From: Syngnathus acus | Lineage: Eukaryota; Chordata; Actinopteri; Syngnathiformes; Syngnathidae | Reading direction: 5' to 3' | Length of the DNA stretch: 64,000 nucleotides | Assembly: GCF_901709675.1 (NCBI RefSeq) | Contig: NC_051092.1 | Coordinates: 4,592,491-4,656,490, forward strand | In this document: positions 1 to 12,100 of the stretch, piece by piece | How positions within the stretch are numbered: position 1 is the stretch's first letter | Layout: the number at the start of each line of letters is the position of its first letter | Program-made: the position numbers and the translations under genes | The notes under the pieces: generated by a model | What the model was told of the DNA's origin: nothing | The model's database searches: none | What the model saw: only the letters and a program-made list of their open reading frames with translations

Positions 1-859
1 AAATTATGGCCGTCCTGTGATTTTCTTCTTAATCATACGCGTGTGTTTGAGTGCGTGTTTAACTTGTCGTGTAATTTTAATTTGTTATAACACTTTGTTT
101 TTCAACATTTAACATGTGTGCAATACAATTGAAGTGAATCATTACATAGTGACAGCTTTTTTTTATTTGTCTAGATTGAGATCAGCTCACCCGCAACCCT
201 GATAGTGTGGGTGGAACGTCATAAGTAATAAAAAACATGTTTTCTTATGTGGGGGGGGGAATCATAAATCAGTGTGTTCGTGTCTGGCGTGTTAAGAAAC
301 CCGAAGAGGTACTAATGCAGCATGTTAGCACTTTTTAAGACCGGATTACATTTGTCACGACACAAACTGCAAACTGCCTTTGCTGCCAAGTTGAATCGTG
401 CTAACTTCATATCAACAATTTCAAGACGTTGCTGAGAGCCATGTCTAATATTTGCAGAACGAGGCAAGCTAAATATTTTAAAAAGTAAGACGCTCATTTC
501 GTTGAGCAGTTTAAAAAGGCTGAGTACAAATATAAAGTCTGGAGTCTATTTCGACTTGCATTATTTGGTTATCTGTTCATTCTTTGTTCTTTTCTGCTTC
601 CAAGGGAATACCTTGATAAGGTCATCTTTATCCTTACATAATGTTTGTTTCACCCTTAAATTTGATGACTTTTCCAAAAAAGAATTAGGTCATTTGTTTG
701 TATGCGCTAAAACAGGTTAGTTTGATGCCCCAAAAGCACCTCAGATTAATTTTAGCTAGGCGCCAGTGATGTTAATGCTACCAATGCTAATGCTAATCGG
801 CTTAAAGTCAAATTCAACATTCAGCGCATGCATGAAGTAGGCTGATGGTTGGCACATAC
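1..859. other. ppm1h intron 2 (part)
   Basis: No further ppm1h exon is recognisable here on the minus strand. The stretch is AT-rich, with a short G run near 251-258, and I see no other gene. The next exon (catalytic domain) is expected to the left of the window. Confidence 0.5.
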
Positions 860-3550
860 CAGGCTCTCCCTCAGGCCCAGTCCTTCTCCGTTGGGTAGGG
901 AGGACCTCCTCCGGGTCATGTTCCCCCAGTTGGCCGTAGCCGAGCTTCCTGGCAGTCTTCTCTTCACCACCAGCACCTCACAGCAGGCCTGATCCTCATT
1001 TAAAGTGCTCTTCCCTGCATTGATCACCCTGGCAAGGCAACAGCACATAGGTGATGACACTTTTGAAGGTGGCCGGAGAGTTTGAGCTTTAGTCCTGGCC
1101 CTAAAGCCACTGACACTTACCTCCTTTCACATTTGGGACGTGCCCCAAATTACCCTGTCAGGGACTTCAACCGTGATGTGCTATACTTCAAATCCCAAAC
1201 CAGTGTCACCACAGTATTTTTCTTTTCTATCGTTTACAGTGTTCTCTCTTTTTTTCTTTCCAAGTTCTTGTGCAAGAGATTGCTCAAGCTGCAAGATCAA
1301 GTTTGTCACGGCCCAGCTTCCAGACGATCCGGTGATGCGATAGCAGCGGTGCGTGCCCACCATTGTTCCGACAAGCACCTCTTACATGCTGCGAGAGAAA
1401 TGCCGGGCAGAGAGCGTGACGTCCGTTCATGCGTCATGGCGAGTGAGCGCGCACACACGCACCGGATCTTTGACAAATTGATTAATGTGCCAGCGTGATA
1501 AACTCCCGGTGAGCACATTTCGCTCACATTTCAAAGTTCCTGGGTTTGAATCTCGGCCTCAGAATTCCTATGTGAAGTTGAAATGTTCTCCGGTAATCTG
1601 AATGAGGCCAAGCGCTCCAGAAAATGGATGGTTGGCTATTACGAAAGTTTGTGGTAAATCTTCCAAAGTGAAGCCTGGTTAAGCGCCAGAGCGTAAAGGA
1701 TGTCACTTTGGATCAAAGCCATACTCGCTGATCCATTCTGAGCTATCTCGGTTAAGTGTACCGAGCGCACAGTAAGCGTGCGTAGAATAAAAAAAAAAGA
1801 ATCCTCCTCGAGCAGTGGAACCACTCGTCCCGTTTCTGCTGGCCTACTTGCTAACTTGTTTAAGCAGACAGGCGAAAAGCCTCCTGCGGAGTCCAGCTGC
1901 AAGCTTAATCCGCTGTGACCCTGCATTTTTTTTTTTTTTTTTGCATTCCCTCGCCGTCTTCGATGATGACTCTGCACAAAGGTCAATCTGGAGCATTTAT
2001 ATCTAATCTTTATCAAATATCCTTCAAAAACCTCCATTTGTGACCACCCAACAATTTGTCATTGCGCCAACCGATGCTGTACGTTGTCCTCACATCTCGT
2101 CAAGATTAACTTCTCAGCCAGATGCTCAGCTCAGCTCAGCCCGTATTTCTTCCTCATTCTTGTTCTTTACCATTCTGATTTGTCAGGAAACAATCTTCCC
2201 ATCACAAATAATGGAAATGAACAAAATATGCATGTGAGGTGCAATTATTTTGTTATCCACTTGGGGTCGCCTTCCTCGCGTTCCACATAACTGTGACTTT
2301 GAGTGGGTGTGGCTTTAAAAGGTAGTTGCAACTCATGTGATTGTATAATCGGCTGTTAATTTGTGGCTCATATAAGGATCTTCCTGTTAAAGTTGATTTA
2401 ATAAATCAATTCAGAGTTCACCGGCAGCTGTATCTATCCTTGATAAACTTTTTGCACTTGAGTGTTCCTCCACCATGGAACAATGTGGCTTCAGGAATTA
2501 GTCCCTACCACCAGCATGAAGATAAGACTTGCTGTCAAGGGGACGAGCAACAACTGATAATAATGTGCCGTGTCGTCGGGTGTGCAAGGATTGCTCCAAG
2601 GACTCATGACTGTGACCTCAGTCTTCCCTTCAAACCAAAACCAAGCTTTTGGTCCTTGAGATAAGGAGGGAAAATATGACTGTTCTTTCAAGTGATAGTG
2701 CGCAGTGCATGTTGGTGCTTATCTGCACGAGAGATGATATCGACAACAGCAGCCACAATATTTGTGCAACAAGGGCCAGGAGTGCAGCAGATGATTTAAA
2801 AAAAAAAAAAAGAAAGACAGAGCGAATGACAAAGTAAACATTCAATGAGCAAACATTCCAAACTCGCTCCTCTGGATTTGATTGCTAGCCTCATAGATTC
2901 AATGAGGTTACATAACTTTGGAGGCCACACTCATTGTTGACTATATGACGCAATATGTTTAGGGTAACTCAGCTGTCACATTATTAGGGACAACAACACA
3001 ATGTAAAATGCCAGTGGGTTGTTGTCTTGGAAAATTTGGAATATAGATAACTGTGGGAATTTGGAGGATGTTGAAAAATGTCCCCCAAGATGTTTCATGA
3101 AAAAGCTGCACAATGAGGAACTTTTGTGTTATTCGTGTGGAAATGCTAATTTGTTGGGAAACAGGGAATTTGGACTTTAGTTCCCCAAATGTCCTGAATT
3201 TTGTGAATATTTGCATTTTTGAGTCATTTTGGAAATGCGGAAGGAGAAGAATGCTTCTCAGCCGATAAAGGATGGAGAGGGAGGGGAAGGAGAAGATGGA
3301 GCAAACAGGTTACTCACTCGGCATAGCCGGTGGAGCAGGGCAGCCGCTTGCGCTCCTTCACTGTGACGATGGGCCTGGCCGAGTGATCCGCAAAGCACTC
3401 CAGCTCGTCCGGCGACAGAGCCAGGAACTCCGGTCTGCCGTACGGGAATTTGGGAGCCGCGTCCGTGGCGCCGGGAGAGTCGCGTTCACCGCCGCCGCTT
3501 ATGACGCCCCCCATCAAGGTGGCCACTGCCGATTTCACCCGAGTGAACAT
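860..3550 (-). CDS. ppm1h: ppm1h, first two coding exons (partial gene)
   Basis: PP2C-type (PPM family) Ser/Thr phosphatase; the mammalian protein dephosphorylates LRRK2-phosphorylated Rab GTPases. Exon 1 is 3550-3318 (ATG at 3550-3548; donor A|GTGAGT) and exon 2 is 1028-860 (acceptor TTGCCAG, donor CTG|GTATGT). Exon 1 ends in phase 2 and exon 2 supplies the missing base, so the frame runs through. The N-terminus MFTRVKSAVATLMGG is the family's membrane-binding amphipathic helix, followed by FPYGRPEFL and the RPIVTVKERKRLP segment. Exon 2 reads VINAGKSTLNEDQA and RRRSSLPNGEG, both PPM1H hallmarks that precede the catalytic core. The catalytic PP2C exons (metal-binding DGHAG onward) lie beyond the left edge. 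The region around exon 1 is CpG-rich, as for a promoter. avpr1a lies upstream on the same strand, as in human. Confidence 0.93.
1029..3317. other. ppm1h intron 1
   Basis: About 2.3 kb between the two recognised ppm1h exons. Apart from the SINE remnant it has short homopolymer tracts (T run about 1927-1942, A run about 2797-2809) and no coding signal I trust. Several 60-130-codon open frames cross it but lack family resemblance. Confidence 0.5.
1504..1637 (+). repeat. Degraded tRNA-derived SINE remnant in ppm1h intron 1
   Basis: The sequence has a B-box-like GGGTTTGAATCTCGGCCTC, then a decayed GTGAAGTTGAAATGTTCTCC, then jumps to the 3' tail GCGCTCCAGAAAATGGATGG. These match, in order, parts of a very common fish tRNA-type SINE (head, body, AAAATGGATGG tail) with the middle missing. 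The identification rests on remembered consensus, not on an alignment. Confidence 0.55.
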
Positions 3551-3969
3551 CGCGGCTTGGCAGCGTGGGTCCGCCGCACCGAAGGTAGTGGCGAGTGTCG
3601 TCGTGTGGGCGTTGAGGGGGAGAGATGTCGCAACACGGACTGCACACGCACGCCGTGCCGGCTCGCCTCACCGAACACGGAAATACATTTAACGCACGCG
3701 CGCACGCGCATAGACTAGGCGGTCGGCCTGTAAACCTTTGTTACATTTGTACTGAAACGATCTTGTCCCAGTTTACTCGCAAATGTACATATTGTGAAAT
3801 ATGGGCCCGTTTAGTTACTCACAAAGCGGTTTTTATATTCTATTTTGTGTGATGAATGGCAACTGGTGGCTACACACATTTATTGTATCTGCTGCCATCT
3901 AGGGGGAAACCATTTAGCTGTTCTGCTTGTCACCGTTACAGCAAAAAATAGATGAACAAAGGCTGCTAT

Positions 3970-4365
<396 letters not shown>

Positions 4366-5129
4366 GAATATGTGAATGAAGAAATTCCAAACTGGCAGAC
4401 AATTGTACTGTGTTATGATATAATTTCCCCAGCAGGCGGCATCCGTGTACATAGAAAGCACCGTGACTTAAGTGAGTTCCACTTGCGCACACAGCGCCCA
4501 AAAATATTTTCCTGCTATTTTATCCTCGTTTTCATACGGTAATGTCCCATCTGAATGCAAAAGACGGAGTAACATATGTTAATTAATGTAAAAAAAAAAA
4601 TCTTTTGGTAGTAAATTGATGAAAATTTGGATGGATTTGGATTATTTTGGGAAACCTGTCAAATAAAGTACGTTGAATACTTTTTATAGGTACCATTGAC
4701 ACACATGGTGAAACCCAGGTGCTGGTGGGTCTTGAAAACCCAGTCCAGTCACAAGGTTCGCGCTGGGGTGGTCCACGGTGGTCTGCAGCTCTCCGTCGTT
4801 TTTTTTTCTTTCTTAATTATTACCTTTTCCCGGCTTTTGTAGCACACGACACCTTCACCCTCGTTAATTTTAGCGACGACTCTCCTTGTGGAAAGGGCAT
4901 AAAAAGTCAAGCATCTGGAGATTCAATCAAAGGCATATATACCTGTCCATAAAAGCTGAGAGGTCAACATGCACAGTTTAAAAATAAACCCCTCGGGATT
5001 GATTGTCTGTGCAATTCATTTTATTTAACGTTCAAAGGAAATGCAATAAAAATGATTTATCACTGTACTATCCAAATAGAAGTTGGGGCTTTTTATTTAC
5101 TTCAGATGGGAGATATCAATTGGTGAGGA

Positions 5130-5156
5130 TTTATTTATTTATTTATTTATTTATTT
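5130..5156. repeat. TTTA microsatellite
   Basis: Roughly seven tandem TTTA units directly before the MITE-like sequence. Confidence 0.9.
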
Positions 5157-5175
5157 ACACTTATGGACAATTTAG

Positions 5176-5330
5176 AGCATGGGTGTCCAAACCCAGTCCT
5201 CAAGGTTCCATTGTCCTGCCTGTGTCCCTCGTCCAACACACTTGATTCCAATGATCACGATCGTAATCAGGCTTCATCATTTGGAATCACGTGTTAGAGG
5301 AGCCAGACATGTAACGTGCTGCAAAACAGG
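5176..5330. mobile_element. Degenerate MITE-like fish repeat
   Basis: The run begins GCATGGGTGTCCAAACCCAG, continues TCCAACACACTTGATTCCAA and AATCAGGCTTCATCATTTG, and ends with a decayed inverse of its start. This is the pattern of a very common teleost non-autonomous DNA element. The family name is not assigned; the match is from memory of the consensus. Confidence 0.45.
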
Positions 5331-6476
5331 CCGGACAGAAGCCAGACAGACGTCCACTCGTCCATGGCACAACATGCAAATAAAATCATTAGCCTGTGAG
5401 TACTATATTCCTTGCTGCCATTTGTCTTTGAATGCTATTCGTTAGCCTGCGTAAGGCGTTTTGTACTGTCTGTTGGCATCAAGCTAATTAGAAAAAGCTA
5501 TGGTTTGTAATTGGTACATGACATATTATTGAAATTGACCAGCATCAAGGATTATAAAAGATTCATTGGCTGCAGAGCTTAAAATCGAGCGAGGGCCTCG
5601 GTCTGGTGGTTTTCTGCTTGACAATGAAGTGTTTTGTTCTCCCCGTGCGCAGCACGATGTCATACAAAGCCGACAGCCCGGTACTTTGGTCTTGACATTA
5701 AATTCAATCACAGCATAATAAGCCTCATATGTATTGGCTCATTTGCATATTTGAGACATCAACAGCTACCAGATGCCTGAACAAAGCAGGCGGCATGGAT
5801 TAAACCTGTCGGCCTTTGATAGCGAGGGGTGACGAGCCTGAAATTAGCGTGTCTTATTTTGAAAGGGTTCATTTTGCACACATTACGGGAACTTGTGATT
5901 AATGATCACCTATATAGGGACGCTAACCATGGGCTTGGTTACTAGGCAACAGGTGCATCTGTGACCTCATTTTTTTGGTGGATGTGCTCAGTTACCAGGA
6001 AATATTATAATTATGCACTGCAAAGAAATCGGTCTGATACAAAGTACACCTGTGGATTTTTATCAGTAAAATACCTTTACTTAATAGGCTCATTTATTCA
6101 TTGTAAATAATCAAACTAAAATAAACATTATTTATGATTTATTCAATAAATACTTTACAAAAAAAAAAATTAAACTAAGATTAAAATCCGTGATAATACT
6201 ACAAAACTAGCTAAAACTATTGACATGTTTTTTTTTAATCCATCCATTATCTGGACCACTTATTTTAACTTGTTTTTCCCCTCATAAAATTATCACTTTA
6301 TTCCCGAAATATTACAACCATAAAAGATGCAATTTTACGTTATTTTTTAAATTTACGATTATTTTACTTATAAAATTTCAACTTTTTTCTAGTCGTGTAA
6401 TTAAAAAAGAAAGATCAAATCTAGTCAGTGTGGTCAACTCCATCATACTGCTTCCATTATTTCCTATGGGACAAAA

Positions 6477-6979
6477 TGTCACGTCCCCACGTCACCTGAC
6501 TTCCAGCCTAGCCCGACTCATGGAATTGCCAGCACCTGCTACAGCTCGTTAGGTTCCCTATTTAACCTCTCTGTGTTCTGCCAGTAGTTGTCAGTTCGTC
6601 TGATTACCCTGCACGTGATACTGCTGCCTTTTTGTCCCCGGACCAAACTTTGTAGCCGACTACTTGCCTGACCTTCGACCACGCTCCAGATCGCCGCCTG
6701 TCCTGACTACTTGCCTGACCTTCGACCACGCTCCAGATCGCCGCCTGTCCTGACTACTTGCCTGACCTTCGACCACGCTCCAGATCGCCGCCTGTCCTGA
6801 CTACTTGCCTGACCTTCGACCACGCTCCAGATCGCCGCCTGTCCTGACTACTTGCCTGACCTTCGACCACGCTCCGGATCGCCGCCTGCCCTGACTACTT
6901 GCTCGTTCTACATCCCCGTTTTCCCTCTCACCATTAAAGGATCGTGCTGCACTTGGTTCCCTGTCTTTGTTGCCTGACA
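6477..6979 (+). repeat. 5' LTR
   Basis: 503 bp with TG...CA ends. Contains a TATA-like TATTTAA at 6559-6565, an internal five-copy 47-bp minisatellite at 6658-6892 and a polyadenylation signal ATTAAA at 6933-6938. Reading the two LTRs side by side I find no difference. Confidence 0.95.
6658..6892 (+). repeat. 47-bp x 5 minisatellite inside the 5' LTR
   Basis: Five tandem 47-bp units beginning GACTACTTGCCTGACCTTCG. Units 1-4 are identical by eye; unit 5 has CGGATC for AGATC and GCCCT for GTCCT. The same array, with the same variant last unit, occurs in the 3' LTR at 8872-9106. Confidence 0.95.
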
Positions 6980-6996
6980 GAACGAACTGACCAGAA

Positions 6997-8589
6997 ATGC
7001 AACCAGCGCACGATTCCCTAGACACGGCCCGCTTGACCCACACGGAGTGGGAGCTCGGCAAGACCACAGAGGAGATGGCGGCGTTAACCAGGGTCGTCCA
7101 GCAGCAGCAACAGCAGCTCCAGCTGCAGCAACAGCAACTGCAGCAGCAGCAACAGCAACTGCAGCAGCAGCAACAGCAACTGCAGCAGCACCACCAGCTC
7201 CACCAGGACCTGGTAGAGGCTCTCAGGGATCACAGAGACTTGGCTCCTCTGGCTGCTGCAGATCGGTTTGTGCCATCTCTGTCCACGTCCGTGCCGCTTA
7301 GCCCCGCCGATCAGCCCACCGTTATGTCCACGCCCCGTCCTGCCTCGGCACCCGGGCAGTACGTGGACGTCCCTGAGCCCAGACTCAGCAACCTCGCAAG
7401 GTTCGACGGTGACCCCAAGTACGTCCGGGCCTTTCTGACGAACTGCCGTGTCTTGTTCGACCTCCAGCCCGTCACATTTGCCACGGAGCCAGCCAAGGTG
7501 GGTTTCGTGCTGACTCACCTGACGGGCGAGGCATGGCTGTGGGGAACGGCAGAATATGAGCGGCAGGGACCCGCCTGTTCGTCGTTTGACGCCTTCGCCG
7601 CTGAGATCCTGCGCGTATTTGACCTGGGCTCCGCCTCGGAGGACGCCTCCACAGAGCTCCTCACGCTGCGCCAAGGCAGCAGATCCGTCGCCCAGTACGC
7701 CATCCGGTTCCAGACGGTGGCGCGTCGTAGCGACTGGAACACCCCGGCTCTCGTCGGTGCCTTCATCCACGGACTCGCGGACTATATCAAGGACGAGATG
7801 GTGTCCTGCGAGCGCCCACAGACCCTTGAAGTGGCCATGGACCTGGCAGTACGGGTGGACCGGCGGATCCAGTCGAGGCGACGCGAGGAGAGGAGAGCGG
7901 CTCCGCCCCCCCGTCACCGTGACATCAGCCCGACACCTCGGGTGTCATGGAGCGCACCGGTTTTTTCACCGGACCTGTCGTCCGCCAGGGACCCTGTCCA
8001 CGTAAGTCAGCGCGCCTTTATTGCTCCTCACGCCCAGCCCAGCAGGTCAGAACCCATGGAGATCGGACGCACCTCTCTCTCTGTGAGGAAACGCAGTCAG
8101 CGCATCAGAGAGGGGCTTTGCCTGTACTGCGGGGGTGAGGGTCACTGGGTGGTCTCTTGCCCGACGAGACCCAAGGACACCCGCCAAGCAAGGATCCGTG
8201 TGGGGTCGGTTTTTTTGCCCCCCACTACCTGTCGCGAGTCCCTGTCCCAGGACCACTACTCGTCTCCAGCCCGCGCCCTTGCCTCTCGGCCCTCCGCTTC
8301 TCCAATCCGTGGGCAGCCGCCGCGGGTCCGGTCTCGCCGTCGGCCGCAGCGGATGGCCCGGGCCCTTACTCCGCTGCCGTTGCGACGTCCGCAGCCGGGT
8401 TCTGCTCCGGTGGGCGGGGTATTGGGGTCTGACCGGCTTCCTGCTCGGAGTCGCCCGGTAGGGACCCGTCCGGTTCCCACGCCGGCCCCCTGGTCGGCGT
8501 CTCCCGACGCCGCGGCTGGGAAGGTGGACTGGGCGGTAGTGCCGCCTGATGACGGGGCTTGGTCGACGTGTTCTGATTCGGAATATTGA
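6997..8589 (+). CDS. Retrotransposon Gag-like protein (530 aa)
   Basis: Sole ORF of the element; ATG 6997 lies 17 bases after the 5' LTR, TGA at 8587-8589. Residues about 35-65 are a Gln/Leu-rich heptad-like tract from a 21-bp CAG/CAA/CTG repeat, probably a coiled coil. Residues about 134-290 look like the retrotransposon Gag (capsid) domain of vertebrate Ty3/Gypsy elements and RTL genes: RFDGDPKYVRAF, then LTGEAWLWG, SFDAFAAEILRVF, and LRQGSRSVAQYAIRFQTVA. A CCHC zinc knuckle C-x2-C-x4-H-x4-C is at residues 375-388. The last ~140 residues are Arg/Pro/Ser-rich with no protease motif (no D-S/T-G). It would package RNA but needs enzymes from elsewhere to transpose. GC content is much higher than the flanks. 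Intact, so possibly still expressed. Confidence 0.9.
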   Translation: MQPAHDSLDTARLTHTEWELGKTTEEMAALTRVVQQQQQQLQLQQQQLQQQQQQLQQQQQQLQQHHQLHQDLVEALRDHRDLAPLAAADRFVPSLSTSVPLSPADQPTVMSTPRPASAPGQYVDVPEPRLSNLARFDGDPKYVRAFLTNCRVLFDLQPVTFATEPAKVGFVLTHLTGEAWLWGTAEYERQGPACSSFDAFAAEILRVFDLGSASEDASTELLTLRQGSRSVAQYAIRFQTVARRSDWNTPALVGAFIHGLADYIKDEMVSCERPQTLEVAMDLAVRVDRRIQSRRREERRAAPPPRHRDISPTPRVSWSAPVFSPDLSSARDPVHVSQRAFIAPHAQPSRSEPMEIGRTSLSVRKRSQRIREGLCLYCGGEGHWVVSCPTRPKDTRQARIRVGSVFLPPTTCRESLSQDHYSSPARALASRPSASPIRGQPPRVRSRRRPQRMARALTPLPLRRPQPGSAPVGGVLGSDRLPARSRPVGTRPVPTPAPWSASPDAAAGKVDWAVVPPDDGAWSTCSDSEY

Positions 8590-8690
8590 CTGCCGCACGT
8601 CTTGGGTTCCCCCCCTCCCGCCCGGTCTCCTGCTCCGTCTTGGGGTTCTGCTTTTGGGACGTCGGGGGCCGTCCCTTGGGGGGGGGGTTC

Positions 8691-9193
8691 TGTCACGTCC
8701 CCACGTCACCTGACTTCCAGCCTAGCCCGACTCATGGAATTGCCAGCACCTGCTACAGCTCGTTAGGTTCCCTATTTAACCTCTCTGTGTTCTGCCAGTA
8801 GTTGTCAGTTCGTCTGATTACCCTGCACGTGATACTGCTGCCTTTTTGTCCCCGGACCAAACTTTGTAGCCGACTACTTGCCTGACCTTCGACCACGCTC
8901 CAGATCGCCGCCTGTCCTGACTACTTGCCTGACCTTCGACCACGCTCCAGATCGCCGCCTGTCCTGACTACTTGCCTGACCTTCGACCACGCTCCAGATC
9001 GCCGCCTGTCCTGACTACTTGCCTGACCTTCGACCACGCTCCAGATCGCCGCCTGTCCTGACTACTTGCCTGACCTTCGACCACGCTCCGGATCGCCGCC
9101 TGCCCTGACTACTTGCTCGTTCTACATCCCCGTTTTCCCTCTCACCATTAAAGGATCGTGCTGCACTTGGTTCCCTGTCTTTGTTGCCTGACA
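8691..9193 (+). repeat. 3' LTR
   Basis: 503 bp, same ends, same five-unit array (8872-9106) and same ATTAAA (9147-9152) as the 5' LTR. Followed directly by the CAAAA target duplication. Confidence 0.95.
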
Positions 9194-9198
9194 CAAAA

Positions 9199-12100
9199 TG
9201 TGTGTTGAAAACGCAAAGCTAGCAACAGTGAACCAGCGTTATTGGAAAATGTTGACAAATGTATCGAGTAATGGTAACAGAAGTGTGGTAACCGGCTGGA
9301 CAAAATTGTACTCCTGCCAACAAATAAACAAATCACCTTTTGCAAAGATAAAATTGAGCCATTCATCAGATTTCTATCAAGCTCGTCCTCAATTGGGTCA
9401 CAAACGAGCAAAAAGTCAGATTGAGCATTTAATTATAATTTTATAAAATTTTAAGGCTAAGCAGAACACTTAGACAAGCACTCCTACGCAACAAGTTTCA
9501 ACAAAAACTAAAGACATTTGCCAGACAAACACTAACTATGATTAATACTGTGTACGCAAACTACGCATTGCGTCACGGATGTTGGCAGAGTTTACAAATC
9601 AGTCCTAGAATATGTTATTTCAAAACAGGCTGCATGGTTTCTCTCACTTGTAGGCGCGTATAAACATGTTCTTAATGGCTAAAGATAATGGCCCTAAAAT
9701 AGAGCCTTGATGCACCCCTAATTGCTTTTACTTCCCCCTCCCTTGGAATGTGCAGCTGAATTAGAAGCAACACGTTTCCAGAGCTACCTTTTCGACATAC
9801 TTCCTATATGAGGAACTTTGAAATAAACAAACTCCCCCGCTTGTCTTTTCCTCTGAGGCCCACCTGATTCGTAGACGACGCTTTCCGAGAATTTCTCATC
9901 TGCTCACAGCGTGACATCAAACAGCAAAGGCAAAGCAAATGTGTGATTGATTATGTTTTGATGTGACTTTTAATCTTTCATAACGTACGGTACAAGCCCG
10001 TATATCAAGTATCATCGTGGCTCAACTTCTAAGGAAATGCTAGTACGACTTTTTAATATATGCCCTTTTACGTTTTCTTTGAAGCGGGGAAATGTTGCAC
10101 TATCTTTGGCAACAGAGGTGCGTGACACTACTGACGCAACGTTATCAGGATAAAGCACAATCAATCTGAGCGTAATAGCGACATTTTGCTAACGTTAGCA
10201 TTCCGGAACAAAGTGTTTGGTACCTTTCGTAATAGGTGAAGCATATTTTATTGACAATGATAACCATGACCCCTTTTTTGGTTCTGTTTGTGTAGAGTGA
10301 CACTACTGACACAACATTATAAAGAAAAAGCACGATCAACCCAAGTGAGCGACATTTTGCTAACGTTGGCAATCTGGAACATTCCTGACTACGTTTTTTT
10401 GTTCTGTGTACTCCTAGTTTTTGCTGTGCAACCTTGTTTTTAGGACTTTGTTGATTCTTCATGCCCTCTTTGCATTCCTTTGAGAGCACAGTCTGACTTT
10501 GAGTGCAATTGTGCCTTGTCGCTCTGCTTCTGGGTCCCGCACCGTAACAATTTTACCCTTATTCTCACTGGATGAGTCACCGTGCTAGCAAAATCTTTTC
10601 TCTACTTTTATTCTGTTGACTGCTGTGTGTTTCGCTGCAGTTCTTTGTTTTGGTTTGCGTGTGCCGGTGGAGTAAAGGAACAAAAACAGAGACTTATGTG
10701 AATGAGTTCATGAATAACAAAGAAATGTCTGCTATTTGGAACGTAGGATGAGAACAATCGCAGGGAAGGAAGGCGGGGGGGGCGCATGTCATGGAGCAGC
10801 ACATTCAACCCTCATCTGCTAAAAAACGACTTCCACATGTAGCGACTACACAGAAGCAATTAGTCTTATTCAGACAAAAAAAAAAAAAAACACGTGTCTG
10901 AGGAAAAGAACAGAATGTATGAAGAGCGGGTGGCCGAGGCGTGCCAGCTGCGGCCGCAATTGTCCGAACGTCCTGTGAGGGAAGTTCTTTAAGTGCTCTT
11001 GTTGTCGTGATTGTTGTTGCCACGCCTCGCTCGGCAATCTTGCGTTCGTCTGGACGGATCTCAGCGACATTAACAATACATTTTTTTTTTTTAAATGTAT
11101 ATCATAAATGATGATGTTAAAGTAGTTTTCTTACTTCCAAATTGTTTAGCAAGTTGAACTAAATGACACCAAAACAGTGAAATTTCTGATTGCCAAAAAG
11201 AAGAATTTGAATGACATCTCCAATAGAAAATCAATTCCTTAAATAAATTGTTGTCAGTTCTGTCTGTAAGATGAGAGGATTGTGGCGTAAGAATAAAAAT
11301 ATCAAACTGAGGCTCACTGAGATGTCAAGCGTGGTTTCTGTTTTTTTGTTTTTTTGTTTTTTTTTAATGTCAAAGGCGCCTCCCTCGGTTGCTTCCAGCT
11401 CAATTCTTGAGTGAAGCTACTGAAGAAGATGTCGTTATTTGCCCGAGACGCGCCGTACTCGTGTTCACACGCTGTTTGCTGACTTTGGATCGATTGTGCT
11501 TCTTTGTTCAAGCCTTCCATCCCTCCCCGGGGGATGGAGAGGAAAACACTCAGCGAGCAAATAGGGAGCTCTCCGCCGGCGAGGAATGAGACACGTTCAC
11601 TCAGCTCGGCGGCGTCTCGCTCGCGCGGGTGAGGACAAAGTGAGATGGATTTGCTGATTGATTGTGCTTCTTACGCAAGATGTCATTCAAGGGGCACAAA
11701 AAAATAAAAAAAGCTTTTTATACAAGCTTTTATAAAAGTTCGGAGAATGCCACGGCCATTAAGCTAGCCTAGCTTAACTGCAACACAATTATGGCTCCCT
11801 TGTATATTTTTCTAAGCGTCTCGTCACTGTTATTTCCCCTGCGGACGAGCTCCGCGGCCGACTTATGAGCTATTTGCTGAGTCTAGACTTTGACTGATGA
11901 CCTGAGCCCATATCACGTTAGCCTGGCCTTCTTAATGACTAGCGTGCCTAACGAGATGCGGAGCGCCTGCTAGGCTGGGAATTCCAGACGTGTCCATCAA
12001 GCTTACAGGACAGCAACCCCCCCCCCCCCCCCCCCCCCTCCCCATAATGCCTCAAGCCGCCACATGATCCCTGATAGCAGGCCTGGTGATTGTTTTACAG

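Larger units (their letters stand above)
6472..9198 (+). mobile_element. Young gag-only LTR retrotransposon (Ty3/Gypsy-type, non-autonomous)
   Basis: A complete element with LTRs at 6477-6979 and 8691-9193, internal region 6980-8690, and a 5-bp target duplication CAAAA at 6472-6476 and 9194-9198. Both LTRs begin TGTCACG and end CCTGACA. The internal region is only 1711 bp and is nearly filled by one gag-like ORF; no protease, RT, RNase H or integrase is present and there is no room for them. A G-rich polypurine tract (about 8678-8687) sits just before the 3' LTR. The primer-binding site after the 5' LTR (from 6980) cannot be assigned to a tRNA by eye. It resembles gag-only, helper-dependent elements (TR-GAG type, described from plants). 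It lies between avpr1a and ppm1h. Confidence 0.93.

Noticed and set aside
6658-6892. Regular 47-bp repeats that look like an array
   Set aside because: There are no spacers between units and the array sits inside an LTR; it is a minisatellite, not a CRISPR array, in an animal genome.
7084-7917. 277-codon open frame opposite the gag ORF
   Set aside because: It arises from the GC-rich gag sequence and the CTG side of the CAG repeat; no domain is visible.
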